In this document: piece after piece, positions 1 through 10,300 of the stretch
Numbering within the stretch: position 1 is the stretch's first letter
Layout: every line of letters begins with the position of its first letter
Source: Boswellia sacra
Taxonomy: Eukaryota > Streptophyta > Magnoliopsida > Sapindales > Burseraceae
Direction of reading: 5' to 3'
Assembly (NCBI GenBank): GCA_013180625.2
Contig: SNVD02013892.1
Location: forward strand, 558,001-622,000
DNA: 64,000 bases
Notes under the pieces: model-generated
The model's input: the letters and a program-made list of their open reading frames with translations, nothing else
Databases searched by the model: none
Told to the model about the DNA's origin: nothing
Made by a program: the position numbers and the translations under genes

Positions 1-563
1 CCAACATGATCCTGATGCAACAATATCGAGAGCGCAAATTTAAGAAATACACTGAGTTGATATCATGTCTTTTGGTTGCTGAGCAAAACAATGAAATCCT
101 ATTGAAAAATCATCAATTACGTCCCACTGGATCTACAGCATTTCCTGAAGTGAATGTTATGTCATTTAATAAACCTGGTGGCAAGAGTGGTCGTGGTTTT
201 GGCAGAAAAATGTTTCAACCTAGAGGTGGCCATTTCAAGAAATTTAAACCAAACCACCAGAAGTGGAACAGAAATGACTCGACATATGACAAAGAAAAAG
301 GTCATCAACTCAAACCACAAAGAAGCAATGAAAGTACTTGTTATAGATGTGGGGCAAAGGGCCATTGGTCACGTACTTGCCGTACACCAAAGCATTTAGT
401 GGATCTGTATCAGGCTTCCATAAAGGATAAAGGAAAGAATGTTGAGACAAATTATATAGATGACCCAATGGGTGACACTGATTTTGATATCTCAGATTTC
501 TTTCCTAGTTCAGATGAAGCTATTGGCCAGATAATGATTACTGAAAATGCCCCAGCCAACTGA
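1..563 (+). CDS. Copia gag C-terminal part with CCHC zinc knuckle (partial)
   Basis: This is the C-terminal part of the nucleocapsid protein; the start lies outside the window. A basic Gly/Lys/Arg-rich stretch is followed by a CCHC zinc knuckle (C-x2-C-x4-H-x4-C) encoded at about 339-380, the RNA-packaging motif of retroelement Gag. The tail after the knuckle is acidic and ends at a TGA (561-563). The next coding piece, protease, starts 165 bp downstream in the same frame. Whether this TGA is the natural gag end of this lineage or a later mutation cannot be decided from one copy. Confidence 0.85.
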   Translation, partial: NMILMQQYRERKFKKYTELISCLLVAEQNNEILLKNHQLRPTGSTAFPEVNVMSFNKPGGKSGRGFGRKMFQPRGGHFKKFKPNHQKWNRNDSTYDKEKGHQLKPQRSNESTCYRCGAKGHWSRTCRTPKHLVDLYQASIKDKGKNVETNYIDDPMGDTDFDISDFFPSSDEAIGQIMITENAPAN

Positions 564-728
564 ATAACTATTACTTTCTCGCTTTTGTTATATTTTGTAA
601 TGATGTCCTATTTTAATTTTTTTTTTTTGTTTTGATCTATCTTTTATGTACTTTCTTTATAAATAGTTTTGATATGCTTTTGTTTAGCATAAAATCATAT
701 CTAATGTGAACTTTTGTAATGAAAGGGA
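564..728 (+). other. AT-rich stretch between gag and protease
   Basis: This 165-bp T-rich interval keeps the same frame (a multiple of 3) but contains a further in-frame TGA and encodes a hydrophobic, low-complexity string unlike Gag or protease. It may be a natural gag-pol spacer in this lineage, an intron-like segment, or decayed coding sequence. Confidence 0.5.
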
Positions 729-1079
729 ATGGACATCAAGACTTTATCTTTGCCTAAAAATGATGGAAATCTATGCCTAGTTGATAGTGCAACCACACAT
801 ACAATTCTTAAAGATAAAAAATATTTCCTAAATTTAACCTTTCTGGAAGTAAAGGTTAACACTATATCAGGGTCCGTAAACATGATTGAGGGCTCTGGAA
901 GAGCCACAATAATGCTGACAAATGGTACTCAGTTGAATATTAATAATGCCTTATATTCAAGCAAATCCAGAAGAAATTTGCTCAGTTTCAAAGATATAAG
1001 ACATAATGGATATCATATTGAGACATGTTGTGAAAATAATATTGAATTCCTTTGTATTACCTCAAATGTCTCAGGATAG
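729..1079 (+). CDS. Copia aspartic protease segment
   Basis: This encodes the retroelement protease that would cut the Gag-Pol polyprotein. The catalytic Asp lies in the D-S-A triad at about residues 19-21 (copia proteases use D-S/T-G/A), followed by the usual beta-rich region. It ends at TAG (1077-1079). Reading through this stop, the same frame continues without another stop into the integrase at 1161, so this looks like a single nonsense mutation inside one pol frame rather than a natural end. The ATG at 729 is simply the first one after the gap and may not be a real start. Confidence 0.8.
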   Translation: MDIKTLSLPKNDGNLCLVDSATTHTILKDKKYFLNLTFLEVKVNTISGSVNMIEGSGRATIMLTNGTQLNINNALYSSKSRRNLLSFKDIRHNGYHIETCCENNIEFLCITSNVSG

Positions 1080-1160
1080 AAATTAATATTAGAGAAGCTT
1101 GAAGCTTTCTCTTCTGGGTTATATTACACATATATAAGGTCCATTCAAACATACGCAGTT

Positions 1161-4100
1161 ATGAAACAGAGGTTTAATGATCCTAAGACTTTTATGTTAT
1201 GGCATGACCGTCTTGGTCACCCAGGATCATCAATGATGCGTAGAATTGTTGAGAATACAAATGGACACCCACTAAAGAGTCAGAAAATTCTTCTGTCCAA
1301 TGAAACTACTTGTACCGCTTGTTCGCAAGGAAAATTGATTGTTAGACCATCTCTCTCTAAGATTGGTCAAGAATCCCCATCATTTTTACAAAGAATCCAG
1401 GGGGATATATGTGGACCTATTCATCCACCGAGTGGACCTTTTCGCTATTTTATGGTTCTAATTGATGCTTCTGCACGGTGGTCTCATGTATGTTTGTTAT
1501 CAACTAGAAATATTGCATTTGCAAAGCTACTTGCTCAAATTATAAAATTACGGACACATTTTCCAGATTATCCTATTAGGTCCATACGTTTGGATAATGC
1601 TGGTGAGTTTACATCAAAAGTTTTTGATGATTATTGTATGTCCGTTGGAATTGATATTGAGCATCCTGTCCCATATGTCCATACCCAAAATGGTTTGGCA
1701 AAATCACTTATAAAGCGACTGCAGATAATTGCACGAACTTTATTATTGAGAACACAGTTGCCAACCTCTGTCTGGGGCCATGCTATTTTACATGCTGCAT
1801 CATTGATCAGATTAAGGCCCACTGCTTATCATGAATATTCACCAATACAACTTGTACTTGGCCAACAACCCAATATATCCCATCTAAGAATTTTCGGTTG
1901 TGCCGTACAAGTCCCCATTGCTCCCCCGAAGCGGACAAAAATGGGGCCTCAACGCAGGTTGGGGATATATGTAGGTTATAATTCTCCATCTATTATCAGA
2001 TATTTGGAACCCATGACGGGTGATATTTTTACTGCACGATTTGCAGATTGTCATTTTGATGAGACAGTTTTCCCACCTTTAGGAAAAAAGAAAATGCCTC
2101 TCGAAGTTGGGCATGTGCCTCCTGAAAGAAATCCAGAACTTTCTTGGAATGTGAAAACATTGTCTCATCTTGATCCTCGCACATCTCAATGTGAAAATGA
2201 AGTGCAAAGAATGATATATCTTCAGACTATCGTTAATCAGATGCCAGATGCATTTACTGATGCAGCCAAGATAACAAAATCACATGTACATGCTGCAAAT
2301 ACACCAGCTCAAATTGAGATTCCTGTTGAGCAAACCCCTAAAGCAACAATGAATAATCAAACTGTTGCATGCCAGAAGCGTGGCAGACCCCTTGGATCAA
2401 AAGATGCTATCCCTCGAAAAAGAAAATTGATTAATAATGGTCCTGATATAAATAATGATCGAGCTAAAGAATCCACATTCTCTGATTTGTCTCTTGAAAT
2501 GATAAATGTTCCTAAAGAGACACCTGCCAATGAAGAGGCACAAATTGTTGATGAAATGCATGTTCCTGAAGTAACAGCTGAATTTAAAAATGAGGAAATT
2601 TCTATTAATTATGCTTATACTAGAGAAATGTGGAAACGTGATGAAATTGTCATTGACGATGTATTTTCATTTGCAGTAGCCACGAATATTATGAATGATG
2701 ACTTTGAACCACACACAGTGGATGAATGTAGACAAAGGCATGACTGGCCTAAATGGAAAGAAGCAATTCAAACAGAATTATCTTCTTTGGCCAAACGTGA
2801 AGTCTTTGGACCTGTAGTCCAAACGCCTAAAGATGTCAAACCCGTTGGATATAAATGGGTATTTACTAGAAAACGAAATGAGAATAATGAGATTGCTAGG
2901 TATAAAGCCCGGCTAGTAGCTCAAGGTTTTTCTCAGAGACCGGGTATTGATTTTGATGAAACTTATGCTCCAGTAATGGATATTATCACTTTTAGATATT
3001 TGATCAGTTTGGCAGTCTCGGAAAAACTTCACATGCGCCTTATGGATGTGGTAACTGCTTACTTGTATGGTAAATTAGATTCTGATATATATATGAAACT
3101 CCCTGAAGGATTTAAATTGCCTGAAGCAATTAAAACACAACCAAGGAGTATGTATTCACTTAAGTTGCAGAGGTCCTTATATGGATTGAAACAATCTGGG
3201 AGAATGTGGTACAATCGTCTTAGTGAATACTTGATTAAAGAAGGGTACATTAATGATCCCATATGCCCTTGTGTGTTTATAAAAAGATCAGAATCTGGTT
3301 TTGCTATTATAGCAGTATATGTTGATGACATGAATTTAATTGGAACCCCTGAAGAAATCCAAAATGCGGCTGAATATTTGATGAGAGAATTTGAAATGAA
3401 AGATTTAGGAAAAACGAAATATTGTCTCGGCCTGCAGATCGAGCATAACTCTGACGGTATATTTATTTACCAATCAGCATATACAAAAAAGCTTTTGAAA
3501 CGGTTTAATATGGATAAGGCTCATCCATTGAGTACCCCAATGGTTGTTAGATCTCTTGATCCTAAAAAGGATCCATTCCGTCCTAAAGAGGATGACGAAC
3601 AGTTACTTGATCCTGAAGTACCATATTTGAACGCTATAGGTGCATTAATGTATTTAGTGCAATGTACTAGACCTGATATTGCATTTGCAGTTAATTTATT
3701 AGCAAGGTTTAGTTCCGCACCCACTAGACGGCATTGGAACGGGATCAAACATATTTTTCGTTATCTTCAAGGAACTATTGATCTGGGATTATTTTTCCCA
3801 TATGAGCCTTCTGAAAATCCTGGATTGGTCGGATATGCTGATGCTGGTTATTTATCTGATCCCCATAAAGCTCGATCACAAACGGGATATGTTTTCACTT
3901 ATAATGGGACCGTAATTTCATGGCGATCTACTAAACAGAGTTTGGTTGCTACTTCTTCTAACCACTCTGAAATACTTGCATTGCATGAGGCCAGCCGAGA
4001 ATGTATATGGTTACGTTCTGTTATTCAACACATCCAGAATTCGTGCAAATTATCTCCTACTATAAATCTTCCAACAATCATATATGAAGATAATGCAGCA

Positions 4101-4328
4101 TGTATTGCTCAAGTCCGAGGAGGATATATTAAAGGAGACAGAACAAAGCACATTTCACCGAAGTTCTTCTACACGCATGAACTTCAAGAAAGTCAAAAGA
4201 TCGATGTGAAACAGATACGTTCAAATGACAATCTTGCAGATTTGTTCACTAAAACTTTACCAACATCAACATTTGAGAAGCTAGTATACAAAATCGGTAT
4301 GCGACGGCCCAACAAGCAATCAATTTGA
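1161..4328 (+). CDS. Copia pol: integrase, reverse transcriptase, RNase H
   Basis: This 1055-residue frame has the integrase HHCC zinc finger at its N-terminus (His about 15 and 20, then a CxxC), followed by the integrase core. The two Asp positions of the DDE triad are present, but the expected Glu in the Q-N-G-L-A-x-S motif is Lys (residue 181, codon AAA at 1701-1703). Reverse transcriptase follows with the F-D-E-T-Y-A-P-V motif and an intact Y-V-D-D catalytic box at 3318-3329. RNase H is C-terminal with its acidic residues (A-D-A-G, S-E-I and E-D-N-A motifs) present. RT and RNase H look intact; the integrase does not. The frame opens after the stop at 1077-1079. Confidence 0.93.
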   Translation: MKQRFNDPKTFMLWHDRLGHPGSSMMRRIVENTNGHPLKSQKILLSNETTCTACSQGKLIVRPSLSKIGQESPSFLQRIQGDICGPIHPPSGPFRYFMVLIDASARWSHVCLLSTRNIAFAKLLAQIIKLRTHFPDYPIRSIRLDNAGEFTSKVFDDYCMSVGIDIEHPVPYVHTQNGLAKSLIKRLQIIARTLLLRTQLPTSVWGHAILHAASLIRLRPTAYHEYSPIQLVLGQQPNISHLRIFGCAVQVPIAPPKRTKMGPQRRLGIYVGYNSPSIIRYLEPMTGDIFTARFADCHFDETVFPPLGKKKMPLEVGHVPPERNPELSWNVKTLSHLDPRTSQCENEVQRMIYLQTIVNQMPDAFTDAAKITKSHVHAANTPAQIEIPVEQTPKATMNNQTVACQKRGRPLGSKDAIPRKRKLINNGPDINNDRAKESTFSDLSLEMINVPKETPANEEAQIVDEMHVPEVTAEFKNEEISINYAYTREMWKRDEIVIDDVFSFAVATNIMNDDFEPHTVDECRQRHDWPKWKEAIQTELSSLAKREVFGPVVQTPKDVKPVGYKWVFTRKRNENNEIARYKARLVAQGFSQRPGIDFDETYAPVMDIITFRYLISLAVSEKLHMRLMDVVTAYLYGKLDSDIYMKLPEGFKLPEAIKTQPRSMYSLKLQRSLYGLKQSGRMWYNRLSEYLIKEGYINDPICPCVFIKRSESGFAIIAVYVDDMNLIGTPEEIQNAAEYLMREFEMKDLGKTKYCLGLQIEHNSDGIFIYQSAYTKKLLKRFNMDKAHPLSTPMVVRSLDPKKDPFRPKEDDEQLLDPEVPYLNAIGALMYLVQCTRPDIAFAVNLLARFSSAPTRRHWNGIKHIFRYLQGTIDLGLFFPYEPSENPGLVGYADAGYLSDPHKARSQTGYVFTYNGTVISWRSTKQSLVATSSNHSEILALHEASRECIWLRSVIQHIQNSCKLSPTINLPTIIYEDNAACIAQVRGGYIKGDRTKHISPKFFYTHELQESQKIDVKQIRSNDNLADLFTKTLPTSTFEKLVYKIGMRRPNKQSI

Positions 4329-4560
4329 CAAGAGATCTTCTACCATGATCAGCGGAAGCATTGTGGACACATGTGTACTGTACTCTTTTTTCCTTCGATC
4401 GGGTTTTGTCCCACTGGGTTTTCTCGACAAGGTTTTTAATGAGGCAGTAAAACACGTTCAACACCACTTCATAATTTGTTGTATAATTGTATTTCTTTAT
4501 TTTGGTTTTTATCCCATTGGGTTTTTCCTTAGTAAAGTCAAATACAATTAAGTGGTAGAA

Positions 4561-4572
4561 TCCAAGGGGAAG
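4561..4572 (+). other. Polypurine tract of the copia element
   Basis: A purine run (AAGGGGAAG core) lies directly before the TG that opens the LTR, the position and composition expected of a plus-strand primer. Confidence 0.75.
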
Positions 4573-4597
4573 TGTTATAAAATGTAAGTGGATTTAC

Positions 4598-4702
4598 TAC
4601 CACTTGCATATTAGTGGAGTTACCACTTGGATATTAGTGGAGTTACCACTTGGATATTAGTGGAGTTACCACTTGCATGTTAGTGGAGTTACCACTTATG
4701 TG
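4598..4702 (+). repeat. 23-bp tandem repeats in the LTR U3 region, ~4.5 copies
   Basis: Four full units (starting at 4598, 4621, 4644 and 4667) and a partial fifth have the form TACCACTTGNATRTTAGTGG plus three more bases. Each unit has short inverted arms, CCACT and AGTGG. Tandem boxes upstream of the TATA box are typical of LTR enhancer arrays, such as the repeated boxes in tobacco Tnt1. Confidence 0.9.
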
Positions 4703-4774
4703 TGTGTGCCCATGTGAGAAATATGTTTTCATTTTTAATTAGGTACAATTACATTAATGACCATTCATACTTCT

Positions 4775-4783
4775 CTATAAATA
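4775..4783 (+). promoter_or_regulatory. TATA box of the LTR promoter
   Basis: CTATAAATA lies about 75 bp downstream of the U3 tandem repeats and 157 bp before the inferred LTR end, consistent with the U3/R boundary near 4,805. Confidence 0.65.
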
Positions 4784-4940
4784 GGCATCCAACATTGTAA
4801 TGTAAATGATGAAGAATAATAGAACAAGGAAATCCTCTCATTTCTCCTTCTTTCTTCTTTCTTTATTTCTACCATTATTTTGCTTTGCATTCTAGGAGTA
4901 ATTCACATTTCCTTCACCTCCTTTTGTTACTTATATTACA

Positions 4941-6164
4941 TATAAGTAACCTTCATTATACCACTTATATTAATCCATACCCTTATTCACTTAAATTATA
5001 AAAAATAGCACATAAGGAGCGCATAAAAGCAGGAGAAATTATCACACGGGGACCTTAGGTTAAAGCCGCATAAGTACTATTTGCATTTAGTTTCTCTAGC
5101 GAAAACCTCGCTTCTCTTTCTTCACTCTCTTTTCCCACTCCAGCCTTCCAAAATCCACAGCATCATCATCATCTAGTGAGTTCCTCTTTCAAATCTTCTT
5201 CTTAGTCCTACATATCCCTCAAATACCTCTTCCCTTCCTTTGCCACCATTGCAGTCAACTCCCCATCACCGCCAAATCCGCTACGAGATCTCTTTCTCCC
5301 GCTGTTAATCTTTCTTCTTCCTTTCCCTCTCCCAAAATCTCATTTCAATACAAACAAACCAAAATCTCAAACCCATCAAAAATCAAATCAAGAGGAAGAA
5401 GGTATTAAAAAAAAAAAAGAAAAAGAAAATGACTTTGCTTCGAGAAATGGATCGACCATGGCTGGCATGGAGAAAGAGATTGAGCATGGCTTGATCATTG
5501 ATTAACAAATTTCAGCCAAATGATGCTTAGCTGCTAAGCCACCAGTATTTGAAATTTATTTAAAAAAAATAAAAACAGAAGGCGATTGGCAGAAAAGAGA
5601 AGGTCTCCAACTTGAGCCAAAAAAACGAGAAGAAAGGAAAGTAGAGGGAGAGAAAAAAGAAATATTATAAAACTAAATATATTATTTAAATCAAATAAAA
5701 TTTAATTAAAATAATTATTTGCAAACTTTTGTATACTCATATTTAGTTAAATATTCTTCATTTTTTTTATAATTAAAAAATTTTAATTTATTCATATTTA
5801 TTTGTTATTTTAAATATATTAATTTATTTATGCACTTAAAAATTTAATATTTCATAATTAGTTAAAATCGATGAATTTAATTTTTTATTAAAATTTGTTA
5901 AATATATTTTTCTATTATTTTAATTTAATATAAAAAATTTTAATGCAATCCAATTCAATCTTGGACCAAACACAATATTGGTTAACATTTATTCAATACA
6001 ATGATAAACCAAACATAGTATATAATTCACTTATTTCTTATGTTATACAATTCAATACAGTACTATCCGTTACAGTAATAATTATACAATCCTATATGAT
6101 ATACTAAACGCAGCCTTAAGATCAAAAAAAATAGGTATAGCGCAATGACCAAACGTCACCGTCC
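4941..6164. other. AT-rich spacer without a recognisable gene
   Basis: The first ~400 bp are pyrimidine-rich and resemble a plant 5' UTR, but no supported reading frame follows. From about 5,640 the DNA is very AT-rich. ACTAAACGCAGCC near 6,103 resembles the end of a common plant MITE type (GGCTGCGTTTAGT in reverse), but its partner end was not found. Confidence 0.5.
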
Positions 6165-7055
6165 ACCTTGATTTTTTATAAAACATCTCGAAACTCTCAA
6201 TAGTTAATAAATTCTATTAAAATAAATTAATGATATTATAATATCATTTATATTCTTGTCTATCAAGTAAGATATTATATTTACCCTTTTATTTTATAAA
6301 ATATTAAAAAATTTTAAAAATTATTGAAAGTCAAACCTGGGATCTATAACTTATAAAACATAAGTTTTACCACCAAGCAAAAAGAATAATTTAATAATCC
6401 ATAAATAAAAATTTTATTTAACCTATTTTAATGAAATAATGACTCATTCACTAACTAACCCACTATAACTAAACTCAATTCCAATAACATCTAAATTATA
6501 ATCAAACTCAAATCCCAATAATACAATCCCAACTAAAATTATTTATTTCTTTTCTATTTTGTTAAAAAATCAAATAAAAACAGAAACGTAATCTAAATGA
6601 AAAATAAAATCTATATCAAAATGAAGAAAATAAAATATACATATCAAAATAAAAAAAATATATCAAAATAAAAAAATATAAAATAAAATCTATATCAAAT
6701 AGATATATATTTTTTAATTTGATTAGTTTTCCATTTTGTATTTGATCTTATAAAAAAAGCAAAAGAAAGAAATTGAAAATAAATGAAATTATTTCGTTCC
6801 AATAGATTAAATAATTTTTTTTAATTTAAAATCAAGTTAACTCTTTTGCTTGATAGTAGAGCTTATTATTTGCAAGTTGTAGATATTAGGTTTGAATCTT
6901 AACACTTTTGAAAAATTTTAAAAGATAAAAAGATAAATATGATATTTTACTTAAAAAATAAGGACATAAATAATATATAATATTATTAATTTATTTTAAT
7001 AAAAAATTATTAACAGTGAGGGATTTTAACAAACTTTTAAAAAAATGGGGTTCGG
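6165..7055. repeat. Foldback element: two ~230-bp inverted arms around a ~430-bp AT-rich centre
   Basis: The left arm (about 6,165-6,400) aligns in reverse complement with the right arm (about 6,830-7,055). Matching pieces include the shared TTCTATTAAAATAAATTA-type block, the block around AAGTCAAACCTGGGATCTA, and the ACCACCAAGCAAAA block. The arms are clearly homologous but diverged. Each carries a segment that resembles RNA polymerase III boxes: a GCTTGGTGGTAAA-type A box, then GGTTTGA about 35 bp on. This could be one TIR element or two SINE-like copies in opposite orientation. No coding sequence is present. Confidence 0.65.
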
Positions 7056-7084
7056 TAAAAAATATTGACAAATAATTGGGAAGC

Positions 7085-7366
7085 CTGTGCCGGTTGCCCA
7101 TCTAAATATAATTTCGCCGCCTTGGAGCCTCAACCGGGCCCCGACGGTCACTGCTTCAGGACTCTCCCACCCATCCCATTTATAATTAATGATGTACATT
7201 TGGTTAATTAATGTATGAGTTCTTTAATTCTTCCTTCCTCATAAATCACTGCCATGACTTCTTATTAACTACAAGAAGCGAGTCCTGATTCAACTACTTC
7301 TTTAATGCATCAAAATTTTAATTTCAAGACTATCACATGTGAAGCAATGAGTTCTTTATAAAGAAC
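7085..7366 (+). pseudogene. Decayed fasciclin (FAS1) gene fragment, relic 1
   Basis: Short stretches match the intact fasciclin-like gene at 17,440-18,516 in order: CGACGGTCACTGCTTCAG, then a run like GAGTTCTTTAATTCTTC, then CAAGAAGCGAGT and ACTACTTCTTTAATGC. The intervening bases are lost or AT-rich, with no usable frame. It ends where the hAT-like element begins, so that element landed next to or in this relic. Confidence 0.65.
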
Positions 7367-7374
7367 TTCAATCA

Positions 7375-10300
7375 TAGGGATAGCAAAATTACCTGATCGA
7401 GGCTGGGTAATCGGATCCCCGACCCGATATTGCGGGAGAATTACTCGGATTTCTGGGGAGATTGACCGGGAACGGGGAAAGGAATCCCAGGGAATGCCCA
7501 GGGCCGGGCAGGGGTCGGGGAATAGGCTCCTCGGCCCGACCCCAGCCCGAAATAAATATAAAAAAATATTTTATTTTATTTATTTAATTTACGACACCAA
7601 GAAATCCGACACTCGACATCCGTCTATTTTCGAAGACATCGAGTGTCGGACGTGTCGGATGCACCATCCGACACTCGATATTATCTATTTTAGAAGACAT
7701 CGACACTTATATGTCGAGTCGTGTTGGATTCACAACCGACACTCAATATCAGTCTATTTTAGAAGATATCGAGAGTCAGATGATGCATCCGACACTCGAC
7801 ACTTATATGTCGAGTCGTGTTGGATTCATAACCGACATTCGATATCAGTCTATTTTAGAAGACATCGAGTGTCGGACATCGATCCGACACTCGACACTTA
7901 CATGTCGAGTTATGTCGGATTCACAACCGACACTCGATATCAGTCTATTTTAAAAAACATCGAGTGTCGGATGCATCATCCGACACTCGACACTTACATG
8001 TCGAGTCATGTCAGATTCACAACCAACACTCGATATCCGTCTATTTTAGAAGACATCGAGTGTCGGATGATGCATCCAACAGTCGACACTAAATGTCGAG
8101 TCGTGTTCTGCTCTGTCGAGCGTATCGAGTTTTGTCGAGCATTTTGGTAAATTGCTTGTTTTAGCTTCTTTTTTTTTTGCCTTTTTGTATCATATTTAAC
8201 TATAATCCGGGTACATATCCAGAAAATTGAATTCCCCGGCCCCGGCCCGATCTCGAAATTTCTGAGGAGATTGACCGGGAACGGGGAAAGGAATCCCAGG
8301 GAATGCCCAGGGCCGGGCAGGGGTCGGGGACTAGGCTCCTCGGCCCGACCCCAGCCCGAAATAAATATAAAAATATATTTTATTTTATTTATTTAATTTA
8401 CGACACCAAGAAATCCGACACTCGACATCCGTCTATTTTCGAAGACATCAAGTGTCGGACGTGTCGGATGCACCATCCGACACTCGATATTATCTATTTT
8501 AGAAGACATCGACACTTATATGTCGAGTCGTGTTGGATTCACAACCGACACTCAATATCAGTCTATTTTAGAAGATATCGAGAGTCAGATGATGCATCCG
8601 ACACTCGACACTTATATGTCGAGTCGTGTTGGATTCATAACCGACATTCGATATCAGTCTATTTTAGAAGACATCGAGTGTCGGACATCGATCCGACACT
8701 CGACACTTACATGTCGAGTTATGTCGGATTCACAACCGACACTCGATATCAGTCTATTTAAAAAAAGCATCATCCCGACACTCGACACTTACATGTCGAG
8801 TCATGTCAGATTCACAACCAACACTCGATATCCGTCTATTTTAGAAGACATCGAGTGTCGGATGATGCATCCAACAGTCGACACTAAATGTCGAGTCGTG
8901 TTCTGCTCTGTCGAGCGCATCGAGTTTTGTCGAGCATTTTGGTAAATTGCTTGTTTTAGCTTTTTTTTTTTGCCTTTTTGCATCATATTTAACTATAATC
9001 CGGGTACATATCCAGAAAATTGAATTCCCCGGCCCCGGCCCGATCTCGAAATTTCTGAGGAGATTGACTGGGAACGGGGAAAGGAATCCCAGGGAATGCC
9101 CAGGGCCGGGCAGGGGTCGGGGACTAGGCTCCTCGGCCCGACCCCAGCCCGAAATAAATATAAAAATATATTTTATTTTATTTATTTAATTTACGACACC
9201 AAGAAATCCGACACTCGACATCCGTCTATTTTCGAAGACATCGAGTGTCGGACGTGTCGGATGCACCATCCGACACTCGATATTATCTATTTTAGAAGAC
9301 ATCGACACTTATATGTCGAGTCGTGTTGGATTCACAACCGACACTCAATATCAGTCTATTTTAGAAGATATCGAGAGTCAGATGATGCATCCGACACTCG
9401 ACACTTATATGTCGAGTCGTGTTGGATTCATAACCGACATTCGATATCAGTCTATTTTAGAAGACATCGAGTGTCGGACATCGATCCGACACTCGACACT
9501 TACATGTCGAGTTATGTCGGATTCACAACCGACACTCGATATCAGTCTATTTTAAAAAACATCGAGTGTCGGATGCATCATCCGACACTCGACACTTACA
9601 TGTCGAGTCATGTCAGATTCACAACCAACACTCGATATCCGTCTATTTTAGAAGACATCGAGTGTCGGATGATGCATCCAACAGTCGACACTAAATGTCG
9701 AGTCGTGTTCTGCTCTGTTGAGCGTATCGAGTTTTGTCGAGCATTTTGGTAAATTGCTTGTTTTAGCTTCTTTTTTTTTTGCCTTTTTGTATCATATTTA
9801 ACTATAATCCGGGCACATATCCAGAAAATTGAATTCCCCGGCCCCGGCCCGATCTCGAAATTTCTGAGGAGATTGACTGGGAACGGGGAAAGGAATCCCA
9901 GGGAATGCCCAGGGCCGGGCAGGGGTCGGGGACTAGGCTCCTCGGCCCGACCCCAGCCCGAAATAAATATAAAAATATATTTTATTTTATTTATTTAATT
10001 TACGACACCAAGAAATCCGACACTCGACATCCGTCTATTTTCGAAGACATCGAGTGTCGGACGTGTCGGATGCACCATCCGACACTCGATATTATCTATT
10101 TTAGAAGACATCGACACTTATATGTCGAGTCGTGTTGGATTCACAACCGACACTCAATATCAGTCTATTTTAGAAGATATCGAGAGTCAGATGATGCATC
10201 CGACACTCGACACTTATATGTCGAGTCGTGTTGGATTCATAACCGACATTCGATATCAGTCTATTTTAGAAGACATCGAGTGTCAGACATCGATCCGACA

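Larger units (their letters stand above)
1..4940 (+). mobile_element. Ty1/copia LTR retrotransposon, 3' part, decayed
   Basis: Seen in order on the plus strand: gag zinc knuckle, aspartic protease, integrase, reverse transcriptase, RNase H, polypurine tract and one LTR. Integrase lying before reverse transcriptase defines the Ty1/copia (Pseudoviridae) order. The 5' LTR, primer-binding site and start of gag lie left of the window, so the two LTRs cannot be compared for age and the target duplication cannot be checked. The copy is not intact. An in-frame stop separates protease from integrase, the third integrase acidic position is changed, and gag and pol are separated by a 165-bp AT-rich stretch. 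It is most likely incapable of autonomous movement. Confidence 0.93.
4573..4940 (+). repeat. 3' LTR of the copia element (right end tentative)
   Basis: The LTR starts with TGTTATAA right after the polypurine tract. The best right end is ACA at 4940, because the last bases (TTATATTACA) are close to the reverse complement of the first ones. That gives a 368-bp LTR, a normal size for copia. A TATA box lies at 4775-4783. The right boundary is an inference, since no second LTR is available to align. Confidence 0.65.

Noticed and set aside
6320..6400. True tRNA gene
   Set aside because: A- and B-box-like motifs are present in reverse, but no cloverleaf with proper acceptor and anticodon stems can be drawn.
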